From Desulfobacula toluolica Tol2 (lineage in GTDB: Bacteria; Desulfobacterota; Desulfobacteria; Desulfobacterales; Desulfobacteraceae), in the NCBI RefSeq assembly GCF_000307105.1, contig NC_018645.1:2751501-2815500 (forward strand): a stretch of 64,000 bases of DNA, written 5' to 3'. This document shows, piece after piece, positions 55,278-64,000 of the stretch; position 1 is the first letter of the stretch, and the number at the start of each line of letters is the position of its first letter. The notes under the pieces are model-generated. The model worked only from the letters and a program-made list of their open reading frames with translations. It had not been told where the DNA came from and made no database searches. Made by a program: the position numbers and the translations under genes.

Positions 55278-57468
55278 ATTCACTGTCTTTGTTATAAGAA
55301 ACGGGTACGATCAAATAAATTCTTGTTCCTTTTCCAGGTTTTGAATCCAGTTGAATTTTACCCCCGAAATTTTCCATTCGCTCTGCGAGGCTATGTAATC
55401 CAAAACCATGAGAGTCCTTTGACATTACCATATCCACATCAAAACCGACCCCCTTGTCTTCAACCCTTACTTGGATTGCATCCTGTGTATTTAATATTTC
55501 AATTTCAGCATTTTTAGAACCCGAGTGCTTCAAAACATTTGAAATCAGCTCATTTACGGCCCTGTATAAAGTAATCTTAACAGCCTGATCCAGACTCACC
55601 TGATCTTCAATATTATTTATATAATAGATATGACTGTGGTGCTTTGCATTTATTTCTTCTATTAAAAACCCCAAAGCAAGTTCAATATCAAAATCATCCA
55701 AGATCGGAGGGCTGAGCTGATAAATCAAGGAACGGATTTCTTTGATAGCCTGCTCAAGATACGCCTGAAGTTCTGAAAAATCCATTTCATCCATGCCTGT
55801 GCCGGATTCCCGAATATTCTTTAATTTAAAAATACTAATTGCAAGGGTTTGAGTCACACTGTCATGAAGATCTGACGCAATAGCCTTTCTTTCCCTCTCT
55901 TCAGTATAAACAAGATACTCATTCAATCTTTTAAGTTGACCGGTTCGTTTTGCAACTGTTTTCTCAAGATCATTTTTAATTTTACTGAGTTGTTCATTAC
56001 TCTTTTCAAGTTCATTCGTTCTTAATCTGATCCGATGTTTCAGTTCGAGAGCATGTTCATTTTCTATTTTTCCTGAAATCCTTAATTTTTCCGCCATCAA
56101 ATTAAATGACTTGAAAAGCTTTCCTACCTCATCTTCTCTGCCGGTTTGAGGGATTAAAGTGAAATCACCGCTCGCAACTCTGTGGGTGGCTGCGATAAAT
56201 TGTTCTATAGGAGATATGAATATCCGTATGGCAAAACATACCAGCATCACAGAAATAACAATAATCAATAAACAATAACGAATAAAATCTGTCCATATTG
56301 CAGAAAGGCTGTTTTTCAGAGCAAATTCTGTTTTATTAACTGATGTAATAAGATCGGCTTCCCTTGTCACCAGGACAAGATACCATTCAACTGATTCCAG
56401 ACAGCCAATGGCCAAAAGATATTTTTCATTATTTATCACCAGTTCAACAACTCCCCTGTGGAAATCAGGCTCACCTGGAGAAATCCTTTGAATTGCCTCA
56501 ATTGAAGAATCCTTTAAATTGTAGTTGAAAATATCACTTGAATTCTTATCATGACGCAAATCAATATCCAATCCAAAGAGATCAAAAAACTCACTGGGAA
56601 ATGCAATAATTTTACCTTCCCTGTTCTGGAGAAATGCAAAAAGAATATTCATATCGGCAATAACTGCACCTTCCGTTAAGTCACGGACAATATGTTCTAC
56701 CGGGATATCAATACCGGTGGCACCTTTTAATTCACCAGTTTGATCATAAATAGGTGTTGAGGCTGTCAGCAACAATCCATCAATTACGTTACTTTTATAA
56801 ATATTTGTCCATTGGGTATCACGATATTTGATCTCCTGTTTTGTAAAAACAGTTACCGGCTCACTATCTCTTAGATCAAATTCATTTGAAACCAGAAAAT
56901 TATAACATGCATTTTTCGATTTTGCGTCCAAGGCATAATAACACCCTATGCCTGAAATTGTAACAATATGAGTTGCAAAACTTTCACGAACCAGTTCCTT
57001 TGTTTTCATCAAGATGGGCTCAAAATGGGACAATGCATTCAGCTCATTTTTTATTTCATCGCCAATAGCGTCTTTTCCCCAGTAACAAATAACAACAGGC
57101 TCCTGTTGAGGATTTAAAAAAATCCGGCTCTCTTGAGTCTTTTGAAGATTTAGCGTCTCTTTTATCGGCACTTTGCATAACACATCAATGTTATGGTAAA
57201 CACTTGTGGCATTACTGCCTAGCAAGGCAGATGCTGTTTTTATCCTTTTAAAAATCTCATCATAGGTATCAGCCTGCTCAGCTGCTATTCTTGACAAATA
57301 AGAATTGGACATATCTTTTATTTGTTTTTTATTTACAGCATAGGCATAGGTTCCAAACTCGGTGAGAGATAATTTGGCGATATAAAAAAAAGGAACTATG
57401 ATTAAAAATAAAATCAGGCAGATAAAAACAAATAATTTCCTGGACAATGAAAAGCCGAATCCGAACAC
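55264..57468 (-). CDS. NarX/DegS-type membrane histidine kinase with Cache sensor
   Basis: 734 residues. TM1 about 11-33; a large periplasmic dCache-like sensor (about 35-390; GLLLTASTPIYDQTGELKGATGIDIPVEHI); TM2 about 397-417; HAMP (418-470, REDEVGKLFKSFNLMAEKL); coiled coil; HisKA_3 with H535 (ERERKAIASDLHDSVTQTL); HATPase (NELISNVLKHSGSKNAEI, GFGLHSLAERMENFGG). It would sense a small extracellular ligand and phosphorylate the coupled NarL-type regulator. Confidence 0.94.
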   Translation of the reverse strand: MFGFGFSLSRKLFVFICLILFLIIVPFFYIAKLSLTEFGTYAYAVNKKQIKDMSNSYLSRIAAEQADTYDEIFKRIKTASALLGSNATSVYHNIDVLCKVPIKETLNLQKTQESRIFLNPQQEPVVICYWGKDAIGDEIKNELNALSHFEPILMKTKELVRESFATHIVTISGIGCYYALDAKSKNACYNFLVSNEFDLRDSEPVTVFTKQEIKYRDTQWTNIYKSNVIDGLLLTASTPIYDQTGELKGATGIDIPVEHIVRDLTEGAVIADMNILFAFLQNREGKIIAFPSEFFDLFGLDIDLRHDKNSSDIFNYNLKDSSIEAIQRISPGEPDFHRGVVELVINNEKYLLAIGCLESVEWYLVLVTREADLITSVNKTEFALKNSLSAIWTDFIRYCLLIIVISVMLVCFAIRIFISPIEQFIAATHRVASGDFTLIPQTGREDEVGKLFKSFNLMAEKLRISGKIENEHALELKHRIRLRTNELEKSNEQLSKIKNDLEKTVAKRTGQLKRLNEYLVYTEERERKAIASDLHDSVTQTLAISIFKLKNIRESGTGMDEMDFSELQAYLEQAIKEIRSLIYQLSPPILDDFDIELALGFLIEEINAKHHSHIYYINNIEDQVSLDQAVKITLYRAVNELISNVLKHSGSKNAEIEILNTQDAIQVRVEDKGVGFDVDMVMSKDSHGFGLHSLAERMENFGGKIQLDSKPGKGTRIYLIVPVSYNKDSEYEKN

Positions 57469-57729
57469 ATTACACCTTTACATGATTTACCATTCAATCG
57501 AATTAATACACTTATCGCAAGTTTCGGGTTTCAACAAGGAAAATTTAAACTGTCAATTCATTAACTCCTCTTCAATTAAACCTGAAGTTCTCCAATTTAT
57601 TTTTAAAGGATTGATAATATATTGTTTTATGATTGCAATACATATTTTTCACAAATACAGGCCTTAAATCCCCAAAAAAAAATCACTAATATTATTGCAC
57701 TATTCAGTATTTTGCGCTAACATCCGGCC

Positions 57730-58116
57730 ATGTTTAATCAAACTCAATTATACGCTATTGATAATGTAATCCATACCAACCTTATAGAGTCTGGACTGGA
57801 TCATGTTATCTTTATGGATATGGCCGGAAATACCATTGCCAAGCATGATAATGGAAAAAGCCATTTGGATTCCACTGCCTTTGCCGCTCTTGCTGCCGGT
57901 AATTTTGCAGCGGTTGATGCAATGGCAAAGCTGGTGGGTGAATCCGAATTTTCATTATTGTTTCACAGGGGAGAGAAATCAAGTATTCATTTCAGCAAAG
58001 TCAATGATGAAACCCTTTTGATTACAATGTTCAACAAAGACATATCATTGGGACTGGTGAGATTAAAAGTGACTGAAACCATCAAAAAAATCAATACTAT
58101 ATTGGCCAATGACTGA
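57730..58116 (+). CDS. Roadblock/LC7-domain protein (MglB-like)
   Basis: 128 residues. Pattern ESGLDHVIFMDMAGNTIAKHDNG, ALAAGNFAAVDAMAKLVGESEFSLLFHRGEKSSIHFSKVNDETLLITMF follows the roadblock/LC7 alpha-beta fold. Such proteins dimerise and act as GAPs or partners of Ras-like MglA GTPases; the GTPase gene begins 61 nt downstream. No signal peptide, so cytosolic. Confidence 0.82.
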   Translation: MFNQTQLYAIDNVIHTNLIESGLDHVIFMDMAGNTIAKHDNGKSHLDSTAFAALAAGNFAAVDAMAKLVGESEFSLLFHRGEKSSIHFSKVNDETLLITMFNKDISLGLVRLKVTETIKKINTILAND

Positions 58117-58177
58117 TCACTCATCAAAACACGATAAAATTATCTTACCATTTGGTTTTATTTAAGAGGGATAAGGT

Positions 58178-58783
58178 TTGGCGCTGATCAACTTAAAAAC
58201 CAGGGAAGTTCAGATTAAAATTGTTTATTATGGTCCCGGCAGAGGTGGAAAAACAACCAATCTTGAATATATCAACAAAACTTACCGAAATCAGATAAAA
58301 ACCGAAATGGTCAGCCTGAAAACACAGGATGACCGAACTCTGTTTTTTGATTTTTTACCTTTTGACGTGGGTCAAATAAAAGGATTTGACGTTACCATTC
58401 AATTATACACAGTTCCCGGACAGGTGAAATATAATGCCACCAGAAAGCTTGTATTACGGGGTGTTGACGGCGTCACCTTTGTTGCAGATGTTCAAAAAGA
58501 GCAGCGAAAAAAAAATATTGAATCTCTCAATCAATTATATGAAAACCTTAACACCCACAATATTGATCTGTTTAAAATTCCCCTTGTCATGCAATACAAT
58601 AAAACAGATCTGAAAAAGTCAAATATTCCGATAATATCCTCCCAAACCATGCAAAAAGATCTGAACAGCGTTTTACGAGCCCCTGCCTATGAGGCCAGCG
58701 CCTTAAAAGGGGGTAACGTTATTTTGACCTTGAAAAAGATCATATCAATAACTTTGGCATCAATTCAAGACCAGCTTTTTTAA
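58178..58783 (+). CDS. MglA-like small GTPase
   Basis: 201 residues, TTG start with AGAGGG upstream, giving MALINLKTREVQIKIVYYGPG. P-loop GPGRGGKT (19-26), switch II TVPGQ (78-82) replacing the Ras DxxGQ, and NKTD (141-144). The TVPGQ and GRGGKTTNLEYI signatures are those of bacterial MglA-type GTPases. With the neighbouring roadblock proteins it forms a GTPase module that may control polarity, surface motility or another spatial process. Target unknown. Confidence 0.92.
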   Translation: MALINLKTREVQIKIVYYGPGRGGKTTNLEYINKTYRNQIKTEMVSLKTQDDRTLFFDFLPFDVGQIKGFDVTIQLYTVPGQVKYNATRKLVLRGVDGVTFVADVQKEQRKKNIESLNQLYENLNTHNIDLFKIPLVMQYNKTDLKKSNIPIISSQTMQKDLNSVLRAPAYEASALKGGNVILTLKKIISITLASIQDQLF

Positions 58784-58793
58784 GGAGGTTTTT

Positions 58794-60434
58794 TTGAATT
58801 CTCTAACTGAGCTTAAAAAAATCATACAGTCCCTGAATGAAAACATTACAGATGAGGATATCGGCGCATTTCAAAAACAGATTTTACAACTTGAACTGCA
58901 ACAAGGAAAGCCACCGATTGTCAACTCTTTTTTAAAGATGATGCGATCGTTGGGAAAATATCTGGGGTCAAAAAAAAACAATGCGCATGCGGATTCTATA
59001 CCGGTATTGAATTCAATTGTAGAAAAGCTTGATAAAATAACAAATAACTCGAATCTTGAAAAAGATGAAATCAACCAAATATTATCCAAAGAGCTTCAGA
59101 AGTACAAATCTCTACAAAACAAAATTGCATCAGGCTCAGTATTTACGGATAATGAATTGAACGATCTGAAAGAAGCCATTTTAGCAATTGACTGGGAAAT
59201 TTCCGAAATCAACTTGAAAAATTTCGAAAAAATTGTCACACACTTATTGTCAAAATCAAAAAATTATAAAATCCAGCGGGCTTTTTTAAAGATCATCCAC
59301 ACTGCCGGACTATATATCGGCATCCTTAAAGCAGATGCCCCAACAGACTCAATATCTTTTTTACGCTCTGTTTTTGAAAATCTTGAAAAAATTGTTCATA
59401 CGCCCGACATGGCATTAACGGATAAAAAGCACCTCCTGGAAACCGATATCCAACGGTTTTATGAAATCAAACAAAAATTTTCCAACAAAAAAAATCAGCT
59501 ATATGTAAGAGCAGATAATTCCGATGATGACTCTATACAACCGGCTCTCTCCCATATTAAGCAGACAGGTATATCTGCTTTAGATGATGACATCATACCT
59601 TTAATCACGCTTCCCGAACAAGACGATAACCTGCTGCCAGGAAACAGACCTGATCCTGATCCCCTGGCACCGCCGGCATCAACAAACAAAAAAATATCAG
59701 TGGCAGGTCCAAGAAATGTCATGGATGATCTTTTTGCTACAAAAGAGTCTCCGGCAGATGAATTATTAGATGCCATTCATCTGCTTGACGTTAATAAATC
59801 AAACCCGGATCATGCTATGAGAATGATTGAACAGACAAGAGATAATCAATCCAACGGGATAAAAAATTTTACAGCCCGGAAAATAAATACTGAACCGATA
59901 CCTGAAATCGAGAGTCGCTTAGATGAGTTCTTCAGCCTGGACACCCCTGAAGACAATGAGGTCACACCTAACGATCAGGAAGATCAGACTATTGAATTAT
60001 GCACAATTGAAGATAATGATCCGGCAGACGGTATCGTGCCTTTCCAATACGAGGATGATTCCTTTGAAGAATACACGCATAACGCAGATAAAAATAACCC
60101 AGTGAATAATGAGCCTGATTTCAAACTTTTGACCCGACTGAAATCCGTCATTGAAAACCCGGAATGGCTTAAGGATGAATCCGCTATGATGTCAATCAAG
60201 CAAGACCTTTCTTATTTTGAAAGCCGCTGGCAAACTAATCTTGAAAAAACGTGTCTGGTTAAAATCATTGCATCACTTGTTACGCTGTTGAAAAATCAAG
60301 GTGAATCAAATGAGGAAATAGACCAAATGAAAAATGAGGCCAAAACCAATGTATCAAACAAAGACTCTTCAGATTCCCTCCAGAAAAAGACAAAGGGAAT
60401 TTGGAAAAAGTTCAAAGGTATGTTTACCTCTTAA
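58794..60434 (+). CDS. Repeat protein of the GTPase cluster, unknown function
   Basis: 546 residues, TTG start 5 nt after AAGGAGG, starting 10 nt after the GTPase stop. Two clear internal repeats of about 105 residues (about 5-110 and 120-230) share L-x2-LK-x2-I, an FLK(M/I)-x4-G-x-Y(L/I)G core, DS(I/i)-x2-L-x-S-V and a helical tail. A partial third copy lies near 445-525 (LKSVIENPEWLKDE...LVKIIASLV). The middle (230-440) is acidic and disordered-looking. No family recognised. Probably an effector or scaffold of the GTPase. Confidence 0.75.
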   Translation: MNSLTELKKIIQSLNENITDEDIGAFQKQILQLELQQGKPPIVNSFLKMMRSLGKYLGSKKNNAHADSIPVLNSIVEKLDKITNNSNLEKDEINQILSKELQKYKSLQNKIASGSVFTDNELNDLKEAILAIDWEISEINLKNFEKIVTHLLSKSKNYKIQRAFLKIIHTAGLYIGILKADAPTDSISFLRSVFENLEKIVHTPDMALTDKKHLLETDIQRFYEIKQKFSNKKNQLYVRADNSDDDSIQPALSHIKQTGISALDDDIIPLITLPEQDDNLLPGNRPDPDPLAPPASTNKKISVAGPRNVMDDLFATKESPADELLDAIHLLDVNKSNPDHAMRMIEQTRDNQSNGIKNFTARKINTEPIPEIESRLDEFFSLDTPEDNEVTPNDQEDQTIELCTIEDNDPADGIVPFQYEDDSFEEYTHNADKNNPVNNEPDFKLLTRLKSVIENPEWLKDESAMMSIKQDLSYFESRWQTNLEKTCLVKIIASLVTLLKNQGESNEEIDQMKNEAKTNVSNKDSSDSLQKKTKGIWKKFKGMFTS

Positions 60435-60451
60435 AACTGCAATAACGTCAA

Positions 60452-60982
60452 ATGATTTTCTTTTGTGAAGATTGTGGGGAAAAAAATATTTTATCCCCCA
60501 CACAGTTAAAAGACGGACAAGCCGTGTTCAGGTGTAAGTATTGCAGCTATCTGAATTCATACCGCACCAAATCTGCAGGAAAAGTGTATTCAAAACAAAT
60601 AGATGAAGATTTGAATTTGTTTGGAAATTTACCTGAAATTATTGGTTTTTTTTTCTTTCACAGAAAAACCGGGGTTTTAAAAAACAATATGCCCGGTATT
60701 CTAAAAAAAACAGACCTGGATATTCTGGGGAAAATTTTAACAAACAGCTATTGGGTCTGTCACGCTCAATACCAGGATGTTCATGAAATGGTATTAATCA
60801 TATCAAATAAAAATATGATTGTTAAAATAATTGACAGCAATCTGGCTTTTATCATTGCCTGCAAAATTTTTCCGTTATCCAAAAACAGTATGGATCTGTT
60901 AAACCGACTGGTAGACCAACTGGTAAATCAGTTGAATTTATACGTCAGAAAAAAAAAGGACAATCAAAATGTCAACCCTTAA
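60452..60982 (+). CDS. Zinc-ribbon protein of the GTPase cluster
   Basis: 176 residues. N-terminal MJ0042/zinc-ribbon-like finger C5-x2-C8 ... C28-x2-C31 (FFCEDCGEKN, FRCKYCSY) followed by a roughly 120-residue domain of alternating strands and helices that may itself be roadblock-like (LVISNKNMIVKIIDSNLAFIIACKI). Overlaps the next gene by 14 nt, so translation is coupled. Function unknown. Confidence 0.7.
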   Translation: MIFFCEDCGEKNILSPTQLKDGQAVFRCKYCSYLNSYRTKSAGKVYSKQIDEDLNLFGNLPEIIGFFFFHRKTGVLKNNMPGILKKTDLDILGKILTNSYWVCHAQYQDVHEMVLIISNKNMIVKIIDSNLAFIIACKIFPLSKNSMDLLNRLVDQLVNQLNLYVRKKKDNQNVNP

Positions 60983-61310
60983 AGAATTGATACAAATTGC
61001 CAACTTAACAGGTGTGGATCAATATATTTTTGTAGACCAAAAAGGAAAAATTGCAACCCATAATATTCAAGATCCCAAAAAAACGGCTGACATGGTTTTT
61101 TTTTGTGGCAAACATCTACACGCAATTGGTAAAACCCGATTAAGCCATGTTATTTTTTCCAGGAAAAACCAAAAAGATTTTTTTATTTTTCCTTTTGGTG
61201 ATTACTATCTTGGAGTGATAAAAAAAAAATCAATTGACAATTTTGTTCTAACGGAAAATATAATAAAATTCACAAAAGATCTTCTTGAGCTTGAAAAGAA
61301 GACTCAATAA
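60969..61310 (+). CDS. Second roadblock-like small protein
   Basis: 113 residues. Pattern GVDQYIFVDQKGKIATHNI, ADMVFFCGKHLHAIGKTRLSHVIFSRKNQKDFFIFPFGDYYLGVI is consistent with a roadblock/LC7 fold, although divergent. Last gene of the GTPase cluster, starting 14 nt inside the zinc-ribbon gene. Confidence 0.65.
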   Translation: MSTLKELIQIANLTGVDQYIFVDQKGKIATHNIQDPKKTADMVFFCGKHLHAIGKTRLSHVIFSRKNQKDFFIFPFGDYYLGVIKKKSIDNFVLTENIIKFTKDLLELEKKTQ

Positions 61311-61386
61311 CGCCCATGGCAGATTGACGTGCCGCAACAAGAAAGGAAAGAAAACTGATTTTAACAGGTTAAGAGTTCTTTTGTGT

Positions 61387-61498
61387 AAACTGAGACAGGC
61401 AAATCTGGCCATTTTGTACTATAATCTGGTTACCTTGATTTGACCACAAAGAAAAACATGAAAGTCTTTGTTTGTGTTTTTCAAAACTTTTATATAAA
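61387..61498 (+). repeat. Two-hairpin dispersed repeat, copy beta
   Basis: AACTGAGACAGGCAAATCTGG...ATTTGACC (hairpin A, degenerate) and TGAAAGTC...AACTTTTATATAAAG (hairpin B, degenerate). It ends 10 nt before the small membrane-protein gene. Between the hairpin A arms is TACTATAATCTGGTTACCTT, nearly identical to copy gamma. Confidence 0.6.
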
Positions 61499-61508
61499 GA
61501 GGAGTGTT

Positions 61509-61784
61509 ATGACAGCACAAACCATTATTCTGATTTTCACCCTGATAATATATCTCATTATTATATTTGTTTTTAATACGGCCCGAATCAAATATGCCGG
61601 TGGAAAAGTCGGAACCGTCATCAACCTGATCCTGATAACGGTGTGCTTATTGTTTATTGCCGATTATGTTATCATTTTTGATCAATTAGTTGATAATGAT
61701 ATACTTGAAATTATCAAGGCATTGTTCAGAACAGCTGCGCTCTCCTTTTTAGCCTATGGCGGGGCAAAAGTGGCAGCATCTTAG
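61509..61784 (+). CDS. Small membrane protein, three helices
   Basis: 91 residues from the ATG preceded by AGAGGAGTGTT. Three hydrophobic helices (about 3-21, 33-53, 66-86) joined by short polar loops, one containing RIKYAGGKVG. No family recognised. The gene stands immediately after repeat copy beta. Confidence 0.6.
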   Translation: MTAQTIILIFTLIIYLIIIFVFNTARIKYAGGKVGTVINLILITVCLLFIADYVIIFDQLVDNDILEIIKALFRTAALSFLAYGGAKVAAS

Positions 61785-61811
61785 CAATCAACAACCATCA
61801 GGAGGCGGGCA

Positions 61812-63038
61812 TCAGGAAAAAAAGGAAAAGATACCTCTTTTGGAGCCGCTTTTTTTATCTGTTTTAAACTCAGAAGAAAGTTGTACAATAACATTTTTCA
61901 TATTATTGACAATTTTACTTTTTTCTTTTGACCCGGCTTGATATTTTTTTACATATCCAAGTACATTTTCAATATCATTCAGAATTTTTATCAGGGGCTG
62001 TGATCCCAGAATTTGCCCTGCCTTTTTTAATAGCTGGGTACAATATTCAGTAAATCCCAAGATTAAAAATCCTTTTGGATCTTCAATAAATTTCATTTGA
62101 TCCAACGCATTGGTAATGGCCTGAAAATTTGAATTTTTATGTTTATCCGGGTGATATTCTCTGAAGACGTCTTTAAATTCAATAGCAAGTCCAGGCTTGA
62201 TTTCTTCAAACAAAGAATAACTTCTGTCCCCGAGTTCATCAGCAATATTTTTACTGATGGATTGAAGAATATCATTAAAAACCGTCAGTATAGCGGAAAA
62301 ATCTTTTTCCCCGCCCTGATCATCCAGTTGAATCTCTTCTTTTTGTTCAATCAAGCCGGATGAAATCACGGAAAAAAAGATTTTATATACAGCAAATTCA
62401 TCATATCCACTTTCAGTTATGATTTGACGGACCGACCGGGTTCCGTCAATCAAAGAAAGAACCCGCCACTCATTTGCATTGAGCTTTATCTCATCCTTGC
62501 TTTGCACCTTTCCCGACATTTTAAACACCATTTTATCACTAGGGATGAATTCCTTTAGAACTGACAATTCATCAATACGCCGGGATGCTTCAAGAATCAG
62601 TTTCATGGGATTGAGCTGGGTGACAATCATGCCCTTTAAGTTCAACCTAGTATCTTTATATTCAAACCTGCCTTTTTTCCAGAAAAGAAGATTATATAAA
62701 ATAGCTTCAACCTGCCGGGTATTATACTTTTTCAAGGTATCAACCGAAATATATCCTTTTTCTACAAGTATTTTGCCCAGATGCATCTTTTCCTGTCTGG
62801 CAAGGGCAAAACATTTTTGAAGTTGCTTCGCTGAAATGATTCCGTCATTTCGCATCAGAGACCCCAGTCTTGCCTCCTTAAAAGAGGCTGATGCATAAAT
62901 AATTGTTCCCTGCTCAAAAAAAACCCGGCTTTCCTCATCATCACAGGTTACTGTCAGCACTCCTGTTTTCTGATCATTACACAACAGCTGAAGGATACTT
63001 GCCAGAGTTAATCCTTCAAAATCACCCTGAAGATTCAT
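61812..63038 (-). CDS. DUF4388 / PatA-like protein
   Basis: 408 residues from the ATG preceded by AAAGGACATT; 14 further codons upstream are open but less likely. N-terminal DUF4388 domain (MNLQGDFEGLTLASILQLL, TGVLTV, VFFEQGTIIYASA), then a MshEN-like segment (LGKILVEKGYISVDTLKKY) and a winged-helix-like middle (LSLIDGTRSVRQIITESGYDEFAVYKIFFSVISSGLI). The C-terminus includes YHPDKHKNSNFQAI. DUF4388 proteins act in signal transduction, often linked to MglA-like GTPases, which fits the cluster next door. Confidence 0.78.
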   Translation of the reverse strand: MNLQGDFEGLTLASILQLLCNDQKTGVLTVTCDDEESRVFFEQGTIIYASASFKEARLGSLMRNDGIISAKQLQKCFALARQEKMHLGKILVEKGYISVDTLKKYNTRQVEAILYNLLFWKKGRFEYKDTRLNLKGMIVTQLNPMKLILEASRRIDELSVLKEFIPSDKMVFKMSGKVQSKDEIKLNANEWRVLSLIDGTRSVRQIITESGYDEFAVYKIFFSVISSGLIEQKEEIQLDDQGGEKDFSAILTVFNDILQSISKNIADELGDRSYSLFEEIKPGLAIEFKDVFREYHPDKHKNSNFQAITNALDQMKFIEDPKGFLILGFTEYCTQLLKKAGQILGSQPLIKILNDIENVLGYVKKYQAGSKEKSKIVNNMKNVIVQLSSEFKTDKKSGSKRGIFSFFS

Positions 63039-63216
63039 AATGTCCTTTTTGTATCTTTCATTATCCTTTTTCCAGTCCAAAACCTTTTGATATGCTTTAA
63101 AGACCGCCAGTGAAATACTATGCCATAATATTTGGGCGAATACAATATCATCCTCCTTGATGGCATTAGTTCAGACACACCTGATATAATGACTCTTCAG
63201 AATACGACATCCCCAT

Positions 63217-63330
63217 ATAACTGCCACGGGCAAACTTAGCCATTTTATACTATAATCTGGTCACCTTGGTTTGCCCACAACAAAGATTGAAAGTTGCTGT
63301 TTGAATTTTTGAAGACTTTCATATAAAAAA
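63217..63330 (+). repeat. Two-hairpin dispersed repeat, copy gamma
   Basis: ATAACTGCCACGGGCAAAC...GTTTGCCC (perfect 8-bp arms, hairpin A) and TTGAAAGTT...GACTTTCATATAAAAAA (hairpin B). Located 50 nt before truA. Best-preserved copy together with alpha. Confidence 0.65.
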
Positions 63331-63379
63331 AGATTAAAAGAAGTAGTTAAACGATATCATATTTATATAATTGGAAATA

Positions 63380-64000
63380 ATGAAGAAAAATTTTAAAATT
63401 ATTGTTGAATACGATGGTACGGATTTCTTTGGCTGGCAAAGACAAAATGACAAGAAAACCATTCAGGGTGAACTTGAAAAAGCCTTAAGCATGATCCTGA
63501 ACCAGGATGTCAGAATTTCAGGATCAGGACGAACAGATGCAGGTGTTCATGCATTTGGTCAGGTTGCAAATTTTCATGTCAATACCGGTATATTGCCACA
63601 GAATATTAAAAAAGGAGTTAACAGTGTAATCAAGCAACCCATTGTGATCAGGGAATGCCAAATTGTGGATAATGATTTCCATGGCAGGTACAAAGCTGTT
63701 TCCAAGGAATATCATTATTTTATTTTGAACAGGGAAGATCCTTGCGCCATAGGCAGGTCATATCAATGGCATATCCGGCATCCTCTCGATATTGAGGCTA
63801 TGAATCAATGCTGCAATGAGATTACAGGGGTGTTTGATTTTAAATCTTTTGAAAACACAGGAAGTCCAAGATCTTCAACCATCCGGGAAATCTTTTTTTC
63901 ACATATCAGCGTGTTGGATAATAATAGGTTGGTATTTAAAATTTGTGGCAGTGGTTTTTTAAAATATATGGTACGAAATTTAATAGGAACCATTGTTCTT
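63380..64000 (+). CDS. truA: tRNA pseudouridine(38-40) synthase, 5' part (runs off the window)
   Basis: 207 codons are present; the gene continues past the window end. N-terminus MKKNFKIIVEYDGTDFFGWQRQ is the TruA signature. The catalytic aspartate D53 is in GSGRTDAGVHA, then VANFHV and YRYKA-type HGRYKAVSKEYHYFIL. A GGA ribosome site lies 6 nt upstream. Modifies U38-U40 in the anticodon arm of tRNAs. Confidence 0.96.
   Translation, partial: MKKNFKIIVEYDGTDFFGWQRQNDKKTIQGELEKALSMILNQDVRISGSGRTDAGVHAFGQVANFHVNTGILPQNIKKGVNSVIKQPIVIRECQIVDNDFHGRYKAVSKEYHYFILNREDPCAIGRSYQWHIRHPLDIEAMNQCCNEITGVFDFKSFENTGSPRSSTIREIFFSHISVLDNNRLVFKICGSGFLKYMVRNLIGTIVL

Overview
The window looks like a chromosomal segment of a sulfate-reducing deltaproteobacterium of the Desulfobacterales (Desulfobacula/Desulfobacter-like). 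This is inferred from moderate GC, the dnaG-rpoD-tRNA arrangement, the density of PAS-type histidine kinases, a Mrp/Mbh-type antiporter operon and IS content typical of that group. No ribosomal RNA is present to confirm it.

Layout. 0-10.6 kb is housekeeping: RNase P RNA, a zinc-ribbon coiled-coil protein, a Nif3-family protein, a CAU-anticodon tRNA, rpoD, dnaG and hisB. It is followed by orphan genes (SprA-like metalloprotease, isochorismatase-type hydrolase, a short flagellar-rod-like protein) and an RhlE-type RNA helicase. 10.7-19 kb is an accessory, IS-rich island. It holds a precisely bounded 3.2-kb IS21-family element (11030-14229, 6-bp target duplication) inserted next to a decayed acetate-transporter gene, a thiolase-like gene, an intact IS110-family element and a decayed IS1595-type transposase. 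Two copies of one structured RNA lie here, one inside the IS21-family element and one abutting the IS110 element on the opposite strand. Their stems show compensatory changes, so this is the best candidate in the window for an undescribed or poorly described element.

19-33 kb carries a sigma-54 two-component pair, NADP-type glutamate dehydrogenase with a cysteine-rich partner, trkA-trkH potassium uptake, a VWA protein-kinase-regulator operon and a hybrid kinase. 33-49.3 kb is a largely co-directional minus-strand block. In transcription order it runs NhaD-like Na+/H+ antiporter, two PAS kinases, receiver protein, UspA, receiver protein, then a Mrp/Mbh-like multi-subunit cation/H+ antiporter (MnhE, F, G, an MbhD-like subunit, an MbhE-MnhB fusion, MnhC, three MnhD/NuoLMN-like subunits and two tiny membrane subunits), ending in two degenerate cyclic-nucleotide-binding-fold proteins. 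With trkAH it points to control of sodium, potassium and proton gradients.

49.3-54.5 kb holds a SEL1-repeat lipoprotein-like secreted protein, a complete IS66 element (8-bp target duplication), IS debris and tRNA-Pro. 54.6-64 kb contains a NarX/NarL-type pair and a plus-strand cluster around an MglA-like small GTPase: roadblock protein, GTPase, a 546-residue repeat protein, a zinc-ribbon protein and a second roadblock-like protein. A small membrane protein, a DUF4388 protein and the start of truA follow. A roughly 100-bp two-hairpin repeat occurs three times (near 21.9, 61.4 and 63.2 kb).
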